Below, piece by piece: positions 7,983-17,514 of a stretch of DNA of 64,000 nt. Made by a program: the position numbers and the translations under genes. How positions within the stretch are numbered: position 1 is the stretch's first letter; each line of letters begins with the position of its first letter. Source of the stretch: a bacterium (GTDB taxonomy: Bacteria; Methylomirabilota; Methylomirabilia; Methylomirabilales; 2-02-FULL-66-22); assembly GCA_029580855.1 (NCBI GenBank), contig JAKPQH010000004.1, positions 1-64,000 on the forward strand, given 5' to 3'. The notes beneath the pieces are model-generated. The model worked only from the letters and a program-made list of their open reading frames with translations, made no database searches and had not been told where the DNA came from.

Positions 7983-9194
7983 ATGGCGGAACCCATTGGT
8001 TGCGGAACCGACAGCGGTGCGGGCGCAGCATCGCTTGTCGTGCGCGGCGGCGAGGTCTTTGATCCGGTCGCGGGGCGATTCGATCGTCTGGACATCCTCG
8101 TGGCAGACGGGACGGTGGCCCGCATGGCGCCCACCGTCGAGGCGCCCGCGGGCGCCCAGGTCGTCGACGCCTCCGGATTGCTGGTGACTCCGGGCCTCGT
8201 GGATTGCCACGTCCACGCCTTCCGCTGGGGCCATTTGATCAGCCTGGACGTGGACCCCGTCTCAAGCCAGAGCGGCGTCACGACCTTCGTGGATGGCGGG
8301 TCCGCGGGCTCGCTGCAGTTCATGGCGTTCCGGCGGTTCGTCATCGAGCGCGTCCGATCCAACTTGTACGCGCTGCTCAACGTGTCGGCCCTCGGTGAAA
8401 CCGTGGACGGGCTCAAGGGCGTGGACGCCTGGGAGAACGACGACCTCCGGTTCCTCCACCTCGACTCCGCGGTGGAAACGGTCGAGAAGAACCGGGACCT
8501 CATCGTCGGCATCAAGGTGCGCATCCACACCGGCCTCGAATCGCTCCTGCCCATGGCCGCAGCGCGGGCACTGGCCGACGCGGTGGGCTTGCCGCTGGTG
8601 GTCCACACGATGAAGGCTCCGCCCCTCTTCGCCGATCTCCTCCCCTATCTCAAGGCGGGCGACGTCGTCACGCACATGTACCACCCCGGACCCGGCTGCC
8701 TGGTGGACCGACACGGCAAGATCACCCCGGAGTATCTTGAGGCGCGTCAGCGCGGCGTTCTCTTTGACACGGGGACGGCCCGCTACCACACCTGCCATCC
8801 CGTGGCGCAAGCGGCCATAGACGGGGGCTTCCTCCCCGACACGATTTCGACGGATCTGTGCCTGACCAACTACCAGCACATCACCATTGACATGCCCACC
8901 ACCCTGACGAAATTCATGGCGCTCGGCCTCTCCTTGGAGCAAGTCCTGCAGCGCGCGACGATCGAGCCGGCCAGGTCCCTCCCCGCCGGGCGCGGTCATG
9001 GACGCCTAGCTGAAGGCCTGGCGGCGGACATCGGTCTCTTCGCGATCGAGGAGGGGGAGTTCACGTACCACGACTTCTTCGGAAACCCGCTCCAGGCACG
9101 ACGGCGCCTGGTCTGCCGCGGCACGATCAAGGACGGCCGGCTCCTGACCCCGGAGGAGCAGGAGCCGATGCCTTTCAGCTTCATGCGGCGCTAA
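7983..9194 (+). CDS. Amidohydrolase/deacetylase family metallohydrolase (dihydroorotase-like)
   Basis: A 403-residue amidohydrolase-superfamily TIM barrel. The metal-binding HxH is in GLVDCHVHAF, the lysine expected to be carbamylated is in GIKVRIH, and later histidines are in VVHTMKAPP and VTHMYHPGPG. The N-terminal VRGGEVFDPVAG and the C-terminal GTIKDGRLL strands form the usual beta-sandwich. Overall it matches the group sometimes annotated as dihydroorotase or D-aminoacylase (Atu3266/EF0837-like), so the true substrate is unknown. AAGGAG precedes the ATG. It lies upstream of iolB, so a role in sugar or polyol derivative catabolism is possible. Confidence 0.8.
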   Translation: MAEPIGCGTDSGAGAASLVVRGGEVFDPVAGRFDRLDILVADGTVARMAPTVEAPAGAQVVDASGLLVTPGLVDCHVHAFRWGHLISLDVDPVSSQSGVTTFVDGGSAGSLQFMAFRRFVIERVRSNLYALLNVSALGETVDGLKGVDAWENDDLRFLHLDSAVETVEKNRDLIVGIKVRIHTGLESLLPMAAARALADAVGLPLVVHTMKAPPLFADLLPYLKAGDVVTHMYHPGPGCLVDRHGKITPEYLEARQRGVLFDTGTARYHTCHPVAQAAIDGGFLPDTISTDLCLTNYQHITIDMPTTLTKFMALGLSLEQVLQRATIEPARSLPAGRGHGRLAEGLAADIGLFAIEEGEFTYHDFFGNPLQARRRLVCRGTIKDGRLLTPEEQEPMPFSFMRR

Positions 9195-9227
9195 AAAGAA
9201 CAGCGGGCAGGCGGCAGCGGGCAGAGA

Positions 9228-9298
9228 GCACAGCGCAGAGCGCCAAGCGTAAAGCGTCGGCCGCCATGCGCCCTGCGCCATGCGCTTCGCGCTGTGCG
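9228..9298. repeat. Intergenic imperfect hairpin of GCGC-rich repeats
   Basis: Left arm 9228-9249 (GCACAGCGCAGAGCGCCAAG...) pairs with right arm 9277-9298 at 17 of 22 positions. The region is built from degenerate GCGCAnn units. It may be a terminator-like structure after the amidohydrolase gene or a simple-sequence expansion. Confidence 0.45.
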
Positions 9299-9316
9299 AG
9301 ATGAAAGGAACGTAGC

Positions 9317-10108
9317 ATGAACCTGTTCAAGCACTATGCGCCGAAGGACGGCTACACGCCTCTGGTGAAGCCGGGCAAGGACGGCATCGAATTCCTGGAA
9401 GAGGGAATCCTGCGACTCCCTGCGGGCGGCAAGTACCGAAGCGCCAGCGAGGGCTGCGAGATCGCGATCGTCCTCCTCGGCGGCCTGGCCAATGTCACTG
9501 TCGGCGAGGCCGAATTCCTCTCCATCGGGGGCCGGGCGCACGTGTTTGCCGGGCGGGCGACCACGGTCCACATCCCGCCGGGCCACAAATTCAAGATCGA
9601 GGCGGTCGGCGTCGTGGAGGCGGTCCTGGCCAAAGCGCCGAGCGACCTGGCCGGAGAGCCCCGCCTCATCGGGCCCGAGAAGGTGAAGGTTTCCACGCGA
9701 GGCAAGGACGCGTGCGAGCGCCAGATCCACGACATCATCGATGCGAACTTCCCCTCCAAACGCCTGCTGGTGGGCGAGACCTTCAATGGCCCGGGGAAGT
9801 GGTCGAGCTACCCGCCGCACAAGCACGACCGGAACGCCCCGCCCGACGAGACCCGCATGGAGGAAGTGTACTTCTTCAAGGTCAACCCTCCGCAAGGCTT
9901 CGGCTTCCAGCGCGTGTACAGCGAGGAACGGAACCTGGACCAGACCTTCGTCATACGCGACAACAGCCTGGTCAAGCTGCCCTGGGGCTACCATCCCGTG
10001 GCCGTTGCGCCGGGCTACTCGCTCTATTACCTCTGGATCTTGGCCGGCGAGCCGCGCAACTACATCCCCTACGACGACCCCGATCACAAGTGGGTGAAAG
10101 ATTTGTGA
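9317..10108 (+). CDS. iolB: 5-deoxy-glucuronate isomerase
   Basis: A 263-residue bicupin of the IolB family. In myo-inositol catabolism it converts 5-deoxy-D-glucuronate to 2-deoxy-5-keto-D-gluconate. The second cupin carries the metal-site motif SSYPPHKHD, followed by RMEEVYFFKVNPPQGFGFQR and GYHPVAVAPGY, all typical. Length matches the family. The other iol genes (iolC, D, E, G) are not recognisable nearby, though a PfkB kinase and sugar isomerases occur in the window. An AAAGGAA precedes the ATG. Confidence 0.92.
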   Translation: MNLFKHYAPKDGYTPLVKPGKDGIEFLEEGILRLPAGGKYRSASEGCEIAIVLLGGLANVTVGEAEFLSIGGRAHVFAGRATTVHIPPGHKFKIEAVGVVEAVLAKAPSDLAGEPRLIGPEKVKVSTRGKDACERQIHDIIDANFPSKRLLVGETFNGPGKWSSYPPHKHDRNAPPDETRMEEVYFFKVNPPQGFGFQRVYSEERNLDQTFVIRDNSLVKLPWGYHPVAVAPGYSLYYLWILAGEPRNYIPYDDPDHKWVKDL

Positions 10109-10208
10109 GGGCAACGGTCGCTGCCATGGCGTCCGCTTGGGTCTTGTGTGTCCGGCGTGTCACGGCCGGTAGCATAGCCGACAGGCGTCCCGCGTTCAGG
10201 GAGATAGA

Positions 10209-13200
10209 ATGCCGAAACGTACCGACATCCAGAAGATCCTGATCATCGGCTCGGGTCCCATCATCATCGGCCAGGCCTGCGAGTTCGACTATTCCGGAAC
10301 CCAGGCGTGCAAGGCTCTCAGAAGGCTCGGCTACCGGATTGTCCTCGTCAACTCCAACCCGGCCACCATCATGACCGACCCCGCCATGGCGGACGCGACC
10401 TACGTCGAGCCGCTCAATGTCGCATCCCTCACGGAGATCATCGAGAGGGAGCGGCCCGACGCGCTGCTGCCGAACCTGGGGGGCCAGACGGGACTCAATC
10501 TCTCCTCGGCGCTGGCCCGCGAGGGCGTCCTGAAGAAGTACGGGGTGAAGGTGATCGGCGTCAACGTGGAGGCGATCAAGCGCGGCGAGGATCGGCAGGA
10601 GTTCAAGGCCACCATGGCGCGCCTCGGCATCGACATGCCCAGGAGCGACATCGCCCACAGCCCGAAGGAGGCGAAAGCGGTCGCGAGGCGACTCGGCTTC
10701 CCCGTGGTCATTCGTCCCGCGTACACCATGGGGGGCACCGGCGGCGGGTTCGCGTACAACATGGAGGAGCTCGAGACCATCGTCAGCCGCGGCCTGTCCA
10801 TGAGCCTGGTCGGCCAGATCCTGGTCGAGGAGTCGGTTCTCGGGTGGGAGGAGCTGGAGCTGGAGGTCGTGCGCGATGCCAAGGGGCAAAAGATCACCGT
10901 CTGCTTCATCGAGAACGTGGACGCCATGGGGGTGCACACCGGGGACTCCTTCTGCACCGCGCCGATGCTGACCATCCCGCCGGAGCTGCAGCGGCGCCTG
11001 GAGCGGTACGCCTACGACATCGTGGACGCCATCGAAGTCATCGGCGGGACCAACGTCCAGTTCGCGCACGATCCGAAGACCGGCCGCGTGGTGGTCATCG
11101 AGATCAATCCGCGCACCTCCCGGTCGTCGGCCCTGGCCAGCAAGGCCACCGGATTCCCCATCGCGTTCGTGTCGTCCCTGCTGGCGTGCGGACTCACGCT
11201 GGACGAGATCCCCTACTGGCGCGGCGGCACGCTGGAGAAGTACACCCCGTCGGGGGACTACGTCGTGGTGAAGTTCGCCCGCTGGGCCTTCGAGAAATTC
11301 AAAGGGGTGCAGGACAAGCTGGGAACCCAGATGCGGGCCGTCGGCGAGGTCATGAGCATCGGCAAGACCTACAAGGAGGCGCTCCAGAAGGCGATCCGCT
11401 CGCTGGAGATCGGGCGGTACGGCCTCGGCTTCGCCCGGGATTTCCACCGCAGGCCCCTCGCGGATCTCATGCGCCTCTTGAAGGAGCCGTGCAGCGAGCG
11501 GCAGTTCATCATGTACGAGGCGTTGCGCAAAGGGGCTACGACCGAGGCGCTGTGTGCGCGGACGCACATCAAGCCGTTTTTCATCGAGCAGATGCGGGAG
11601 CTGGTGCAGGAGGAGGAACGACTGCTGCAACACCGGGGGCGCGTCCCGCCCGCGGCCCTGCTCACCCAGGCCAAGCAGGACGGCTTCGCCGATCGATACC
11701 TGGCCGAGATCCTGCAGGTGCCCGAGGCCGAGATCCGCGCGCGGCGGACCGAGCTGGGCGTCGTGGAGGCGTGGGATGCCGTGCCCGTGAGCGGTGTGGA
11801 AAACGCCGCCTACTACTATTCGACGTACAACGGAACGGACCGCACCCCGACCAGCTCGCGGCGAAAGATCCTCGTCCTGGGCGGCGGCCCGAACCGGATC
11901 GGGCAGGGGATCGAGTTCGACTACTGCTGCGTCCACGCGGCATTCGCCCTTCGCGAGGCCGGCTACGAGTCCATCATGATCAACTGCAACCCGGAGACCG
12001 TGTCCACGGACTACGACACCTCCGACAAGCTCTACTTCGAGCCCCTGACGCTCGAGGACGTCCTCGCCATTTACGAGAAGGAGCGCCCCGAGGGGGTCAT
12101 CGTCCAGTTTGGCGGTCAGACCCCCCTCAACCTGGCGACGGAGCTGGAAGCCGCGGGTGTCCGGATCGTCGGCACGCCCCCGGCCGTGATCGACCTCGCC
12201 GAGGATCGGGATCGCTTCCGCAAGGTGATCGCCAAACTGGGTATCCCGGAGCCGGAGTCCGGGATGGCGAGCGCCCTGGACGAGGCGCTGTCCATCGCCG
12301 CCCGCATCGGATACCCCTTGATAGTCCGTCCCTCCTACGTCCTGGGCGGCCGCGCCATGGAAAAGGTCCACGACGAGGAGATGCTCCGCGAGTACGTGGC
12401 CAAAGCCGTCGAGATCTCCCCCGCGCGTCCGATCCTCATCGACCGGTTCCTGGAGGACGCCGTCGAGGCCGAGGCCGATGCCATCTCCGACGGCCGGGAC
12501 GCCTTCGTCCCTGCGGTAATGGAACACATCGAGCTGGCCGGCGTCCATTCGGGCGATTCCGCCTGCGTCATTCCGCCGGTCAGCATCCCGAAGAAGCACA
12601 TCGACACCATCGAGGACTATACGCGCAAGATCGCCGTGGAGTTCGGCGTGGTGGGGCTGATGAACGTCCAGTACGCCATCGCCCACGACACCGTGTACAT
12701 CCTGGAGGCGAATCCCCGAGCCAGCCGGACGGTACCGCTGGTCAGCAAGGTCTGCAACATCGCCATGGCGCGTCTGGCGACGCAGGTGATGCTGGGCGCC
12801 AAGCTTGCGGATTTGAACCTCCGCCGCCGCCCCATCGCCCATTTCGGTGTCAAGGAGGCGGTGTTCCCGTTCAACATGTTCCCGGAGGTCGACCCGGTGC
12901 TCGGACCGGAGATGCGCTCGACGGGCGAGGTCCTCGGCATGGCGGACAACTACGGCGAGGCGTATTTCAAGGCAGAGGAGGCTGCCGGGCAGATCCTCCC
13001 GTCCCAGGGGACCGTCCTGATCACCGTGGCGGAGCACGACCGCGCAGGCGCGGTGACCGCGGCCCGTCTCTTCGCCGAGCTGGGCTTTCACATCACGGCC
13101 ACCAGCGGAACGGAAGCGTGCCTCCGCCAGCACGGCATCGCGGCGCGGCCGATCCTGAAGCTCTACGAGGGGCGACCGAACATCGCCGACGCCATCAAGA

Positions 13201-13412
13201 ACGGCGAGATTCAGCTGGTGGTCAACACGCCCTCCGGCAAGCTGAGCGCCCACGACGACTCGTACATCCGGAAGGCGGCCATCAAGTACAAGATCCCGTA
13301 TATCACCACGACCACGGCCGCCATCGCCACCGCCAGGGGCATGGCCGCGGTACGCCGGGGGCGGGGGGGCGTCCGAAGCCTGCAGCAATATCACGCGGAA
13401 ATCGGCGGCTGA
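10209..13412 (+). CDS. carB: Carbamoyl-phosphate synthase large subunit
   Basis: A 1067-residue protein, close to the usual 1070. It starts MPKRTDIQKILIIGSGPIII, then GQACEFDYSGTQACKALRRL. It makes carbamoyl phosphate from bicarbonate, ATP and ammonia (from the small subunit's glutamine hydrolysis) for pyrimidine and arginine synthesis. The two ATP-grasp halves are visible: GGTGGGFAYN in the first, and ILVLGGGPNRIGQGIEFDYC opening the second. A C-terminal MGS-like domain follows (GTVLITVAEHDRAGAVTAAR, then LGFHITATSGTEACLRQHGI). carA is not adjacent. The gene converges on the Lon-domain gene 21 bp downstream. Confidence 0.97.
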   Translation: MPKRTDIQKILIIGSGPIIIGQACEFDYSGTQACKALRRLGYRIVLVNSNPATIMTDPAMADATYVEPLNVASLTEIIERERPDALLPNLGGQTGLNLSSALAREGVLKKYGVKVIGVNVEAIKRGEDRQEFKATMARLGIDMPRSDIAHSPKEAKAVARRLGFPVVIRPAYTMGGTGGGFAYNMEELETIVSRGLSMSLVGQILVEESVLGWEELELEVVRDAKGQKITVCFIENVDAMGVHTGDSFCTAPMLTIPPELQRRLERYAYDIVDAIEVIGGTNVQFAHDPKTGRVVVIEINPRTSRSSALASKATGFPIAFVSSLLACGLTLDEIPYWRGGTLEKYTPSGDYVVVKFARWAFEKFKGVQDKLGTQMRAVGEVMSIGKTYKEALQKAIRSLEIGRYGLGFARDFHRRPLADLMRLLKEPCSERQFIMYEALRKGATTEALCARTHIKPFFIEQMRELVQEEERLLQHRGRVPPAALLTQAKQDGFADRYLAEILQVPEAEIRARRTELGVVEAWDAVPVSGVENAAYYYSTYNGTDRTPTSSRRKILVLGGGPNRIGQGIEFDYCCVHAAFALREAGYESIMINCNPETVSTDYDTSDKLYFEPLTLEDVLAIYEKERPEGVIVQFGGQTPLNLATELEAAGVRIVGTPPAVIDLAEDRDRFRKVIAKLGIPEPESGMASALDEALSIAARIGYPLIVRPSYVLGGRAMEKVHDEEMLREYVAKAVEISPARPILIDRFLEDAVEAEADAISDGRDAFVPAVMEHIELAGVHSGDSACVIPPVSIPKKHIDTIEDYTRKIAVEFGVVGLMNVQYAIAHDTVYILEANPRASRTVPLVSKVCNIAMARLATQVMLGAKLADLNLRRRPIAHFGVKEAVFPFNMFPEVDPVLGPEMRSTGEVLGMADNYGEAYFKAEEAAGQILPSQGTVLITVAEHDRAGAVTAARLFAELGFHITATSGTEACLRQHGIAARPILKLYEGRPNIADAIKNGEIQLVVNTPSGKLSAHDDSYIRKAAIKYKIPYITTTTAAIATARGMAAVRRGRGGVRSLQQYHAEIGG

Positions 13413-13433
13413 CGGGCCGCGGGGCGCGAAGCC

Positions 13434-14102
13434 TCAGTTCTCGCGTCCGGAGCCGCGCTGGCTGGGGGTGTTCCTGTCGGAGATCTGGACGAGGACCCCG
13501 ACGAGGTGCTCTTGCACCAGCGACAATCGCGCCGGGACTTCCACGCACTCCAGGATCTGCTGGCGGGCCTCCGCGTCGGCGATGGCGGCCCCGGCGATCC
13601 GATCCGCGATGATGCCCGGGTCCTTGACACCGCTGAAGATCTTCGCCATCTCGCCCTGACCCTTGTTGACCTCGGCGAGCACCCTCAGATAGAAAACCTT
13701 CAATCGATCCACGCGGAGCGCCAGCGCATCCGGTCGCTCGCCGGTGTACCGATCCGCCAACGGCTTGGCGCGCACCACGCGGTAGGGTAGGTCCGGCGGC
13801 ATCTCGGCGGTGATGCCGACACGCATCGTCCCCCGCACCAGCACGTTGAAACGGCCGTCCGGGAGCTCCTCGTGCTGGACGATTTCCCCGGCCCCCGCGA
13901 TGGCGTGGATGGGCGGGCGTCCGTAATAATCCTTCTCCCAGCCGGGTTTCAAGAGCCCCATGGCCAGACGGTTGTCGCCCGCCAGACAATCGCGCACCAT
14001 CTGTCGATAGCGGGGCTCGAAGATGTGCAAGGGGAGCAAGGTGTGGGGCAACAGCACCACATCCGGCAGTGGGAAGATCGGAAGCTGAATGACGGCGCTC
14101 AT
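13434..14102 (-). CDS. LON peptidase substrate-binding domain protein
   Basis: A 222-residue stand-alone LON N-terminal domain (PF02190). It opens with LPIFPLPDVVLLPHTLLPLH and IFEPRYRQMV, followed by GLLKPGW. No AAA+ ATPase or protease domain follows, so it is not a Lon protease. Such proteins are widespread in bacteria and their function is unsettled, though substrate recognition or adaptor roles are proposed. It is transcribed toward carB. Confidence 0.88.
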   Translation of the reverse strand: MSAVIQLPIFPLPDVVLLPHTLLPLHIFEPRYRQMVRDCLAGDNRLAMGLLKPGWEKDYYGRPPIHAIAGAGEIVQHEELPDGRFNVLVRGTMRVGITAEMPPDLPYRVVRAKPLADRYTGERPDALALRVDRLKVFYLRVLAEVNKGQGEMAKIFSGVKDPGIIADRIAGAAIADAEARQQILECVEVPARLSLVQEHLVGVLVQISDRNTPSQRGSGREN

Positions 14103-14211
14103 AGGGAATCGCGTTGGAGGGGTATCGCGCCCGACAAAACGAGCCTAGCATAGCATGCCAACGCCGTGACGCAACACCCGCGTGGGGCCACGCATCCGTC
14201 CGAGACCGAGA

Positions 14212-15003
14212 TCACAGGAGGCTGCGCACCAACCCGCCGTCCACCTGGACGGTGACGCCGGTCACATACCGGGCCCGCTCCGACGCCAGGAATGCGATCA
14301 TGTTCCCCAGGTCCTCGGGGTCGCCGAACCGGCCCAGCGGTATGGCGGCCTCCCGCAGGCGGACGATCTCTTCCACGCTCTTCCCGGAGCGGGCTGACTG
14401 GAGCGCCAGCATCTCCCGTAGCCGGTCCGTCATGATGGCTCCCGGCAGGACGTTGTTGACGCGAATCCCGTCCCTGGCCAGCTCGAAAGACAAGCTCTTG
14501 GCCAGACCGATGACCCCGGATCGGATGCTGTTGGACAGGATCAGGTTGTCCAGCGGCACCTTCACCGACGTCGACTGGAGGTTGATGATGACGCCGCCCC
14601 CCGCCCGCCGCATGAGGGGGAGCACCGCCGCGGTCATGCGAACGACGCTGAGCAGCGTGAGCTCGAAGGCGGCCCGCCATTCGGCCTCCCCCACACCGTC
14701 GAATGCGCCGGGCGGTGGGCCGCCGGCGTTGTTCACCAGGATGTCGACCGTCCCGTACGCCTCCACGGTCCGGTCGACGACCCGCTGGATGTCTTCGGCC
14801 TTGGTGAGGTCCGCGGGCACGGCCACCACTTCGGTTCCCGTGCGGCCCCGGATCTGCTCCGCCGCCGCCGCCACGTCTGCCGCGGTGCGCGAGCATATGG
14901 CGATCCGGGCGCCCTCCGCGGCCAGGACGTCTGCCGCCGCCCGGCCGATCCCCCGGCTGGACGCCGTCACGATGGCCACCTTGCCTGTGAGTCCGAGATC
15001 CAT
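14212..15003 (-). CDS. SDR-family oxidoreductase with non-canonical active site
   Basis: A 263-residue short-chain dehydrogenase/reductase. The NAD(P)-binding TASSRGIG (residues 13-20) and the structural NNAG are intact. The catalytic Ser region reads NLQSTSVKVPLDNLILSNSI, where the usual YxxxK is replaced by an LxxxI/SNSIR-type sequence. This variant occurs in a recognised FabG-like subgroup. The ATG at 15003 is preceded by AAGGAGG with 5-6 bases spacing; longer in-frame starts are unsupported. It is divergent from the KDG-kinase gene, with a 358-bp shared intergenic region. Confidence 0.85.
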   Translation of the reverse strand: MDLGLTGKVAIVTASSRGIGRAAADVLAAEGARIAICSRTAADVAAAAEQIRGRTGTEVVAVPADLTKAEDIQRVVDRTVEAYGTVDILVNNAGGPPPGAFDGVGEAEWRAAFELTLLSVVRMTAAVLPLMRRAGGGVIINLQSTSVKVPLDNLILSNSIRSGVIGLAKSLSFELARDGIRVNNVLPGAIMTDRLREMLALQSARSGKSVEEIVRLREAAIPLGRFGDPEDLGNMIAFLASERARYVTGVTVQVDGGLVRSLL

Positions 15004-15226
15004 GACCGCCTCCTTCCCCGCCCCCCAACCGGGCCATGGCCCAGGCGTGCGCGCGGGGACGCCCGCCGCGCCGCCGGAACACCTCCTCTCCGTCGGGGTG
15101 GAGTATACCCGCCACCCGACCGGTTTCCAAGGGGCAGTTCGCGTTCCCCGGACAGTGCCCGCCCCCGAACGGGTCACGGGTCCGGTCGGCGCACCTGACA
15201 ACCGGGAAGGCCGGCGCGGCGGCGGT

Positions 15227-15255
15227 TTGACACTCTTTGGGGTTCTCTATATACT
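15227..15255 (+). promoter_or_regulatory. Strong sigma70 promoter for the KDG-kinase/aldolase genes
   Basis: TTGACA (15227-15232), a 17-bp spacer and TATACT (15250-15255), almost consensus. Transcription would start near 15262, leaving a leader of about 100 nt before the ATG at 15362. Confidence 0.7.
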
Positions 15256-15361
15256 CCGCCACGCACGGGCACGATATCGCCTCCAGGGTCATCACGGCGC
15301 AGTGGACCCCACATGTGTGGTTTCGTCCATACACGACACTCGCAGGGAGGAGCAACGCATC

Positions 15362-16495
15362 ATGGCAACGCTCAAGATCAAGTCAGCGGATCAGTGCAAG
15401 TGGGATGGTGTGGCCCTGGGCGAGGTGATGCTCCGCTTCGATCCGGGAGACGTTCCCTTCGAGCGAGCCCGGACCTGCCGTATTTGGCACGGCGGCGGCG
15501 AGACCAACGTGGCGGAAGGCATGGCCTATTGCTTCCGTCTGCGCAGCACGGTCCTCACGGCGCTGGTGGACGACGGCTTTGGCCGCAACATCGAGTGTCA
15601 GTTCCGGGAGGCCGGCGTGGACACCAGCCACATCATCTGGTTCAAGCCGGGAGGCAAGGAGGGCAAGTACGTCACCGACAAGAAGGGCGGTCTGATGAAC
15701 GGCGTCAACGCCACGTTCAAGGGCAAGGGGGTGGTGCCGTCCAAGACCGAATATTACCGGGCCCATACCCCCGTGCGCGAGGTCGGCGCCGAGGACTACG
15801 ACCTCGACACGCTGTTCGGTAAGGAGGGCGTGCGCTGGGCCCACACGGGCGGTATCTACAGTCTGCTCTCGCCCAAGACCGCCGAAACCGCCGTCGAGTA
15901 CCTGAAGAAGGCCGGCCAGCATGGCACGCTGCGCTCCACCGATCTCAACTACCGGGCCAACGTAGAGCCCAACAAGGAGCGGGCCCGCGAGATCAACCGC
16001 AAGATCGTCCCCCACGTCGAGTTCCTCGTGGGCAACCAGAGCGACTTCGACGACGCCCTGGGCTACACCGTCGACGTGCCCAGCAACGCCGGCATGGAGC
16101 AGTTCCTGGAGTGCTACGTCACCCTGCTCCGCAAGGTGGCCAAGGACTATCCGAACTTGAAGCTGATCGGAACGCAGCTGCGCGGTGCGCATTCCGCGGA
16201 CCGGATCGACTGGGGCGCGGTGCTGTACGATGTGACCGAGGACAAGCTGTACCAGGCGGCCATCCGACGCAACATCGAAATCGCGGATCGCACCGGCGGC
16301 GGCGATTCCTTTGCGTCGGCCGTGATCTCCGCCATCCTCAAGGGCAAGCCGCTCGACGAGGCGGTGGAGTGGGGCGCCGCGCACGGCATCCTGGTCCAGG
16401 AGACGCCGGGCGACACCACGATGGTTACCCAGGCCATGGTGGAGGCCGAGGTCAAGCGCGGCAAAAAAGGCGGCGGGGTTACCGCCCTGCGGTAA
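15362..16495 (+). CDS. kdgK: PfkB-family sugar kinase, probable 2-keto-3-deoxygluconate kinase
   Basis: A 377-residue ribokinase-family kinase. The N-terminal sugar-binding signature is GGGETNVAEGMAYCF, and the C-terminal PfkB signature is DRTGGGDSFASAVISAIL with the catalytic Asp in GGGDSF. The next gene encodes a KDPG-aldolase homologue, which argues for phosphorylation of 2-keto-3-deoxygluconate to KDPG. IolC (5-dehydro-2-deoxygluconokinase) is an alternative given the nearby iolB. The ATG at 15362 follows GGGAGGAGC. The frame is open far upstream, but the promoter at 15227-15255 makes an earlier start impossible. Confidence 0.8.
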   Translation: MATLKIKSADQCKWDGVALGEVMLRFDPGDVPFERARTCRIWHGGGETNVAEGMAYCFRLRSTVLTALVDDGFGRNIECQFREAGVDTSHIIWFKPGGKEGKYVTDKKGGLMNGVNATFKGKGVVPSKTEYYRAHTPVREVGAEDYDLDTLFGKEGVRWAHTGGIYSLLSPKTAETAVEYLKKAGQHGTLRSTDLNYRANVEPNKERAREINRKIVPHVEFLVGNQSDFDDALGYTVDVPSNAGMEQFLECYVTLLRKVAKDYPNLKLIGTQLRGAHSADRIDWGAVLYDVTEDKLYQAAIRRNIEIADRTGGGDSFASAVISAILKGKPLDEAVEWGAAHGILVQETPGDTTMVTQAMVEAEVKRGKKGGGVTALR

Positions 16496-16540
16496 CCGTC
16501 GAGCGGAGTGGGGCTGGGATGCGGCAGGATCAATTTTCGC

Positions 16541-16704
16541 CCGGGCTGCTCAAAAAGTTCTAGCCGCAAGGCGGCGCCCGACGCGGGACGCGGGGCGTAC
16601 TCGGGTACCCATTCGGATGGGTGCGTACGCCGCAGCGTCGCACCCATCTGCGATGGGTACCCGGCGCGCCAACGTAGCGGATAGGCCTGTTTTCCGCAGC
16701 CCGC
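16541..16704 (+). repeat. Dispersed palindromic repeat (REP/MITE-like), copy 1
   Basis: About 165 bp between kdgK and the aldolase gene. The ends are imperfect inverted repeats: GGGCTGCTCAAAAAG at the left, and GGGCTGCGGAAAACAGG when the right end is read on the minus strand. The centre folds as GGCGTAC...GTACGCC enclosing CCCATtcggATGGG. A diverged copy in opposite orientation lies at 30935-31104. The repeat falls inside a probable operon, so it may affect mRNA processing. Confidence 0.7.
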
Positions 16705-16717
16705 GAGGAGGCCAACC

Positions 16718-17485
16718 ATGAACGACGGGTATACCCGAGATCCGAAGCGGGTCGAGAAGCTCCTGCGCGAGAAGGGCGTCGTGGTCGTGATGGGCCGCGA
16801 CCACGCCAAGACGCCGCAAGACGTGATAAACACCGTCCAGGGGATCTACGAGGCCGGCCTCATCGCCGAGGTCACCTTCCGCATCCCCGAGGAGGTCCTG
16901 AAGGAGGCCATGAGCGAGCTCCGGCGGCGCCGCGCCGACAGCGCCAAGGTCCGCCCCGGCGACCCCATGCTCTTGGGCGTGGGCAGCGTCATCAACCCCC
17001 GCGAACTCGACGCGGCCATCGAGATGGGTTTCGATATGATCGTGGGCCCCGACTCGGGGATGGGCGGCTGCCGCGAGCGCATCGATTTCGTCAAGATGGT
17101 CCGGGCCGCCAAGTGCTTCGGCGTACCGGGGAGCTTCTCGCCTTCCGAGTTTTCCTATTTCCTGGAGCGGGACGACGGCTTGGAGCCGGACGGCATCAAG
17201 ATCTTCAACGCCAGCATCTACGGGCCGAGCGGCATCGGCGCCCTGCTGGCCCCGTACCAGCGGGAGCGGCATACCGGCAAGATGATCATGCCCACCGGCG
17301 GCGTGAACGTGAAGACGGGTCCCGGCTTCCAGGAGCAGATCAGCAAGCGCGGCTTCTGCCCGGTCCTGGGCATGTCGGCGCCCCTGGAGCTGGTCACCGA
17401 GCGAAAGAAGATCGGCGACCTGGACACCGTCCGCGAGTCGCTGGCCAGGTTCAAGGCGGAATTCCAGCCCTACCAGCGGGCATAG
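16718..17485 (+). CDS. KDPG aldolase-like protein (2-keto-3-deoxy-6-phosphogluconate aldolase family)
   Basis: A 255-residue class I aldolase TIM barrel of the Eda/KdgA family, slightly longer than E. coli Eda. Family features are IAEVTFRIPEEVLKEAM, the LLGVGSVINPRELDAAIEMG segment (GaGTV/I-like), SPSEFSYF, and IKIFNASIYGPSG, where the Schiff-base lysine is expected. The usual phosphate loop corresponds to MPTGGVN. With the upstream kinase it would cleave KDPG to pyruvate and glyceraldehyde-3-phosphate. GGAGG precedes the ATG. A hairpin terminator follows. Confidence 0.83.
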   Translation: MNDGYTRDPKRVEKLLREKGVVVVMGRDHAKTPQDVINTVQGIYEAGLIAEVTFRIPEEVLKEAMSELRRRRADSAKVRPGDPMLLGVGSVINPRELDAAIEMGFDMIVGPDSGMGGCRERIDFVKMVRAAKCFGVPGSFSPSEFSYFLERDDGLEPDGIKIFNASIYGPSGIGALLAPYQRERHTGKMIMPTGGVNVKTGPGFQEQISKRGFCPVLGMSAPLELVTERKKIGDLDTVRESLARFKAEFQPYQRA

Positions 17486-17514
17486 CGCAGTACGGCCGGT
17501 CCCACGTTGAAGCC

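Noticed and set aside
9972..13394. Very long open frame antisense to carB (1140 codons), and a similar 1101-codon frame on the plus strand
   Set aside because: GC-rich codon bias leaves alternate frames of carB open. The translations are His/Arg/Gly-rich with no recognisable domain.
14114..15361. N-terminal extension of the kdgK frame back to 14114
   Set aside because: It would run through the SDR gene on the other strand and across a strong promoter; the translation is Arg/Ser-rich and unlike any kinase.
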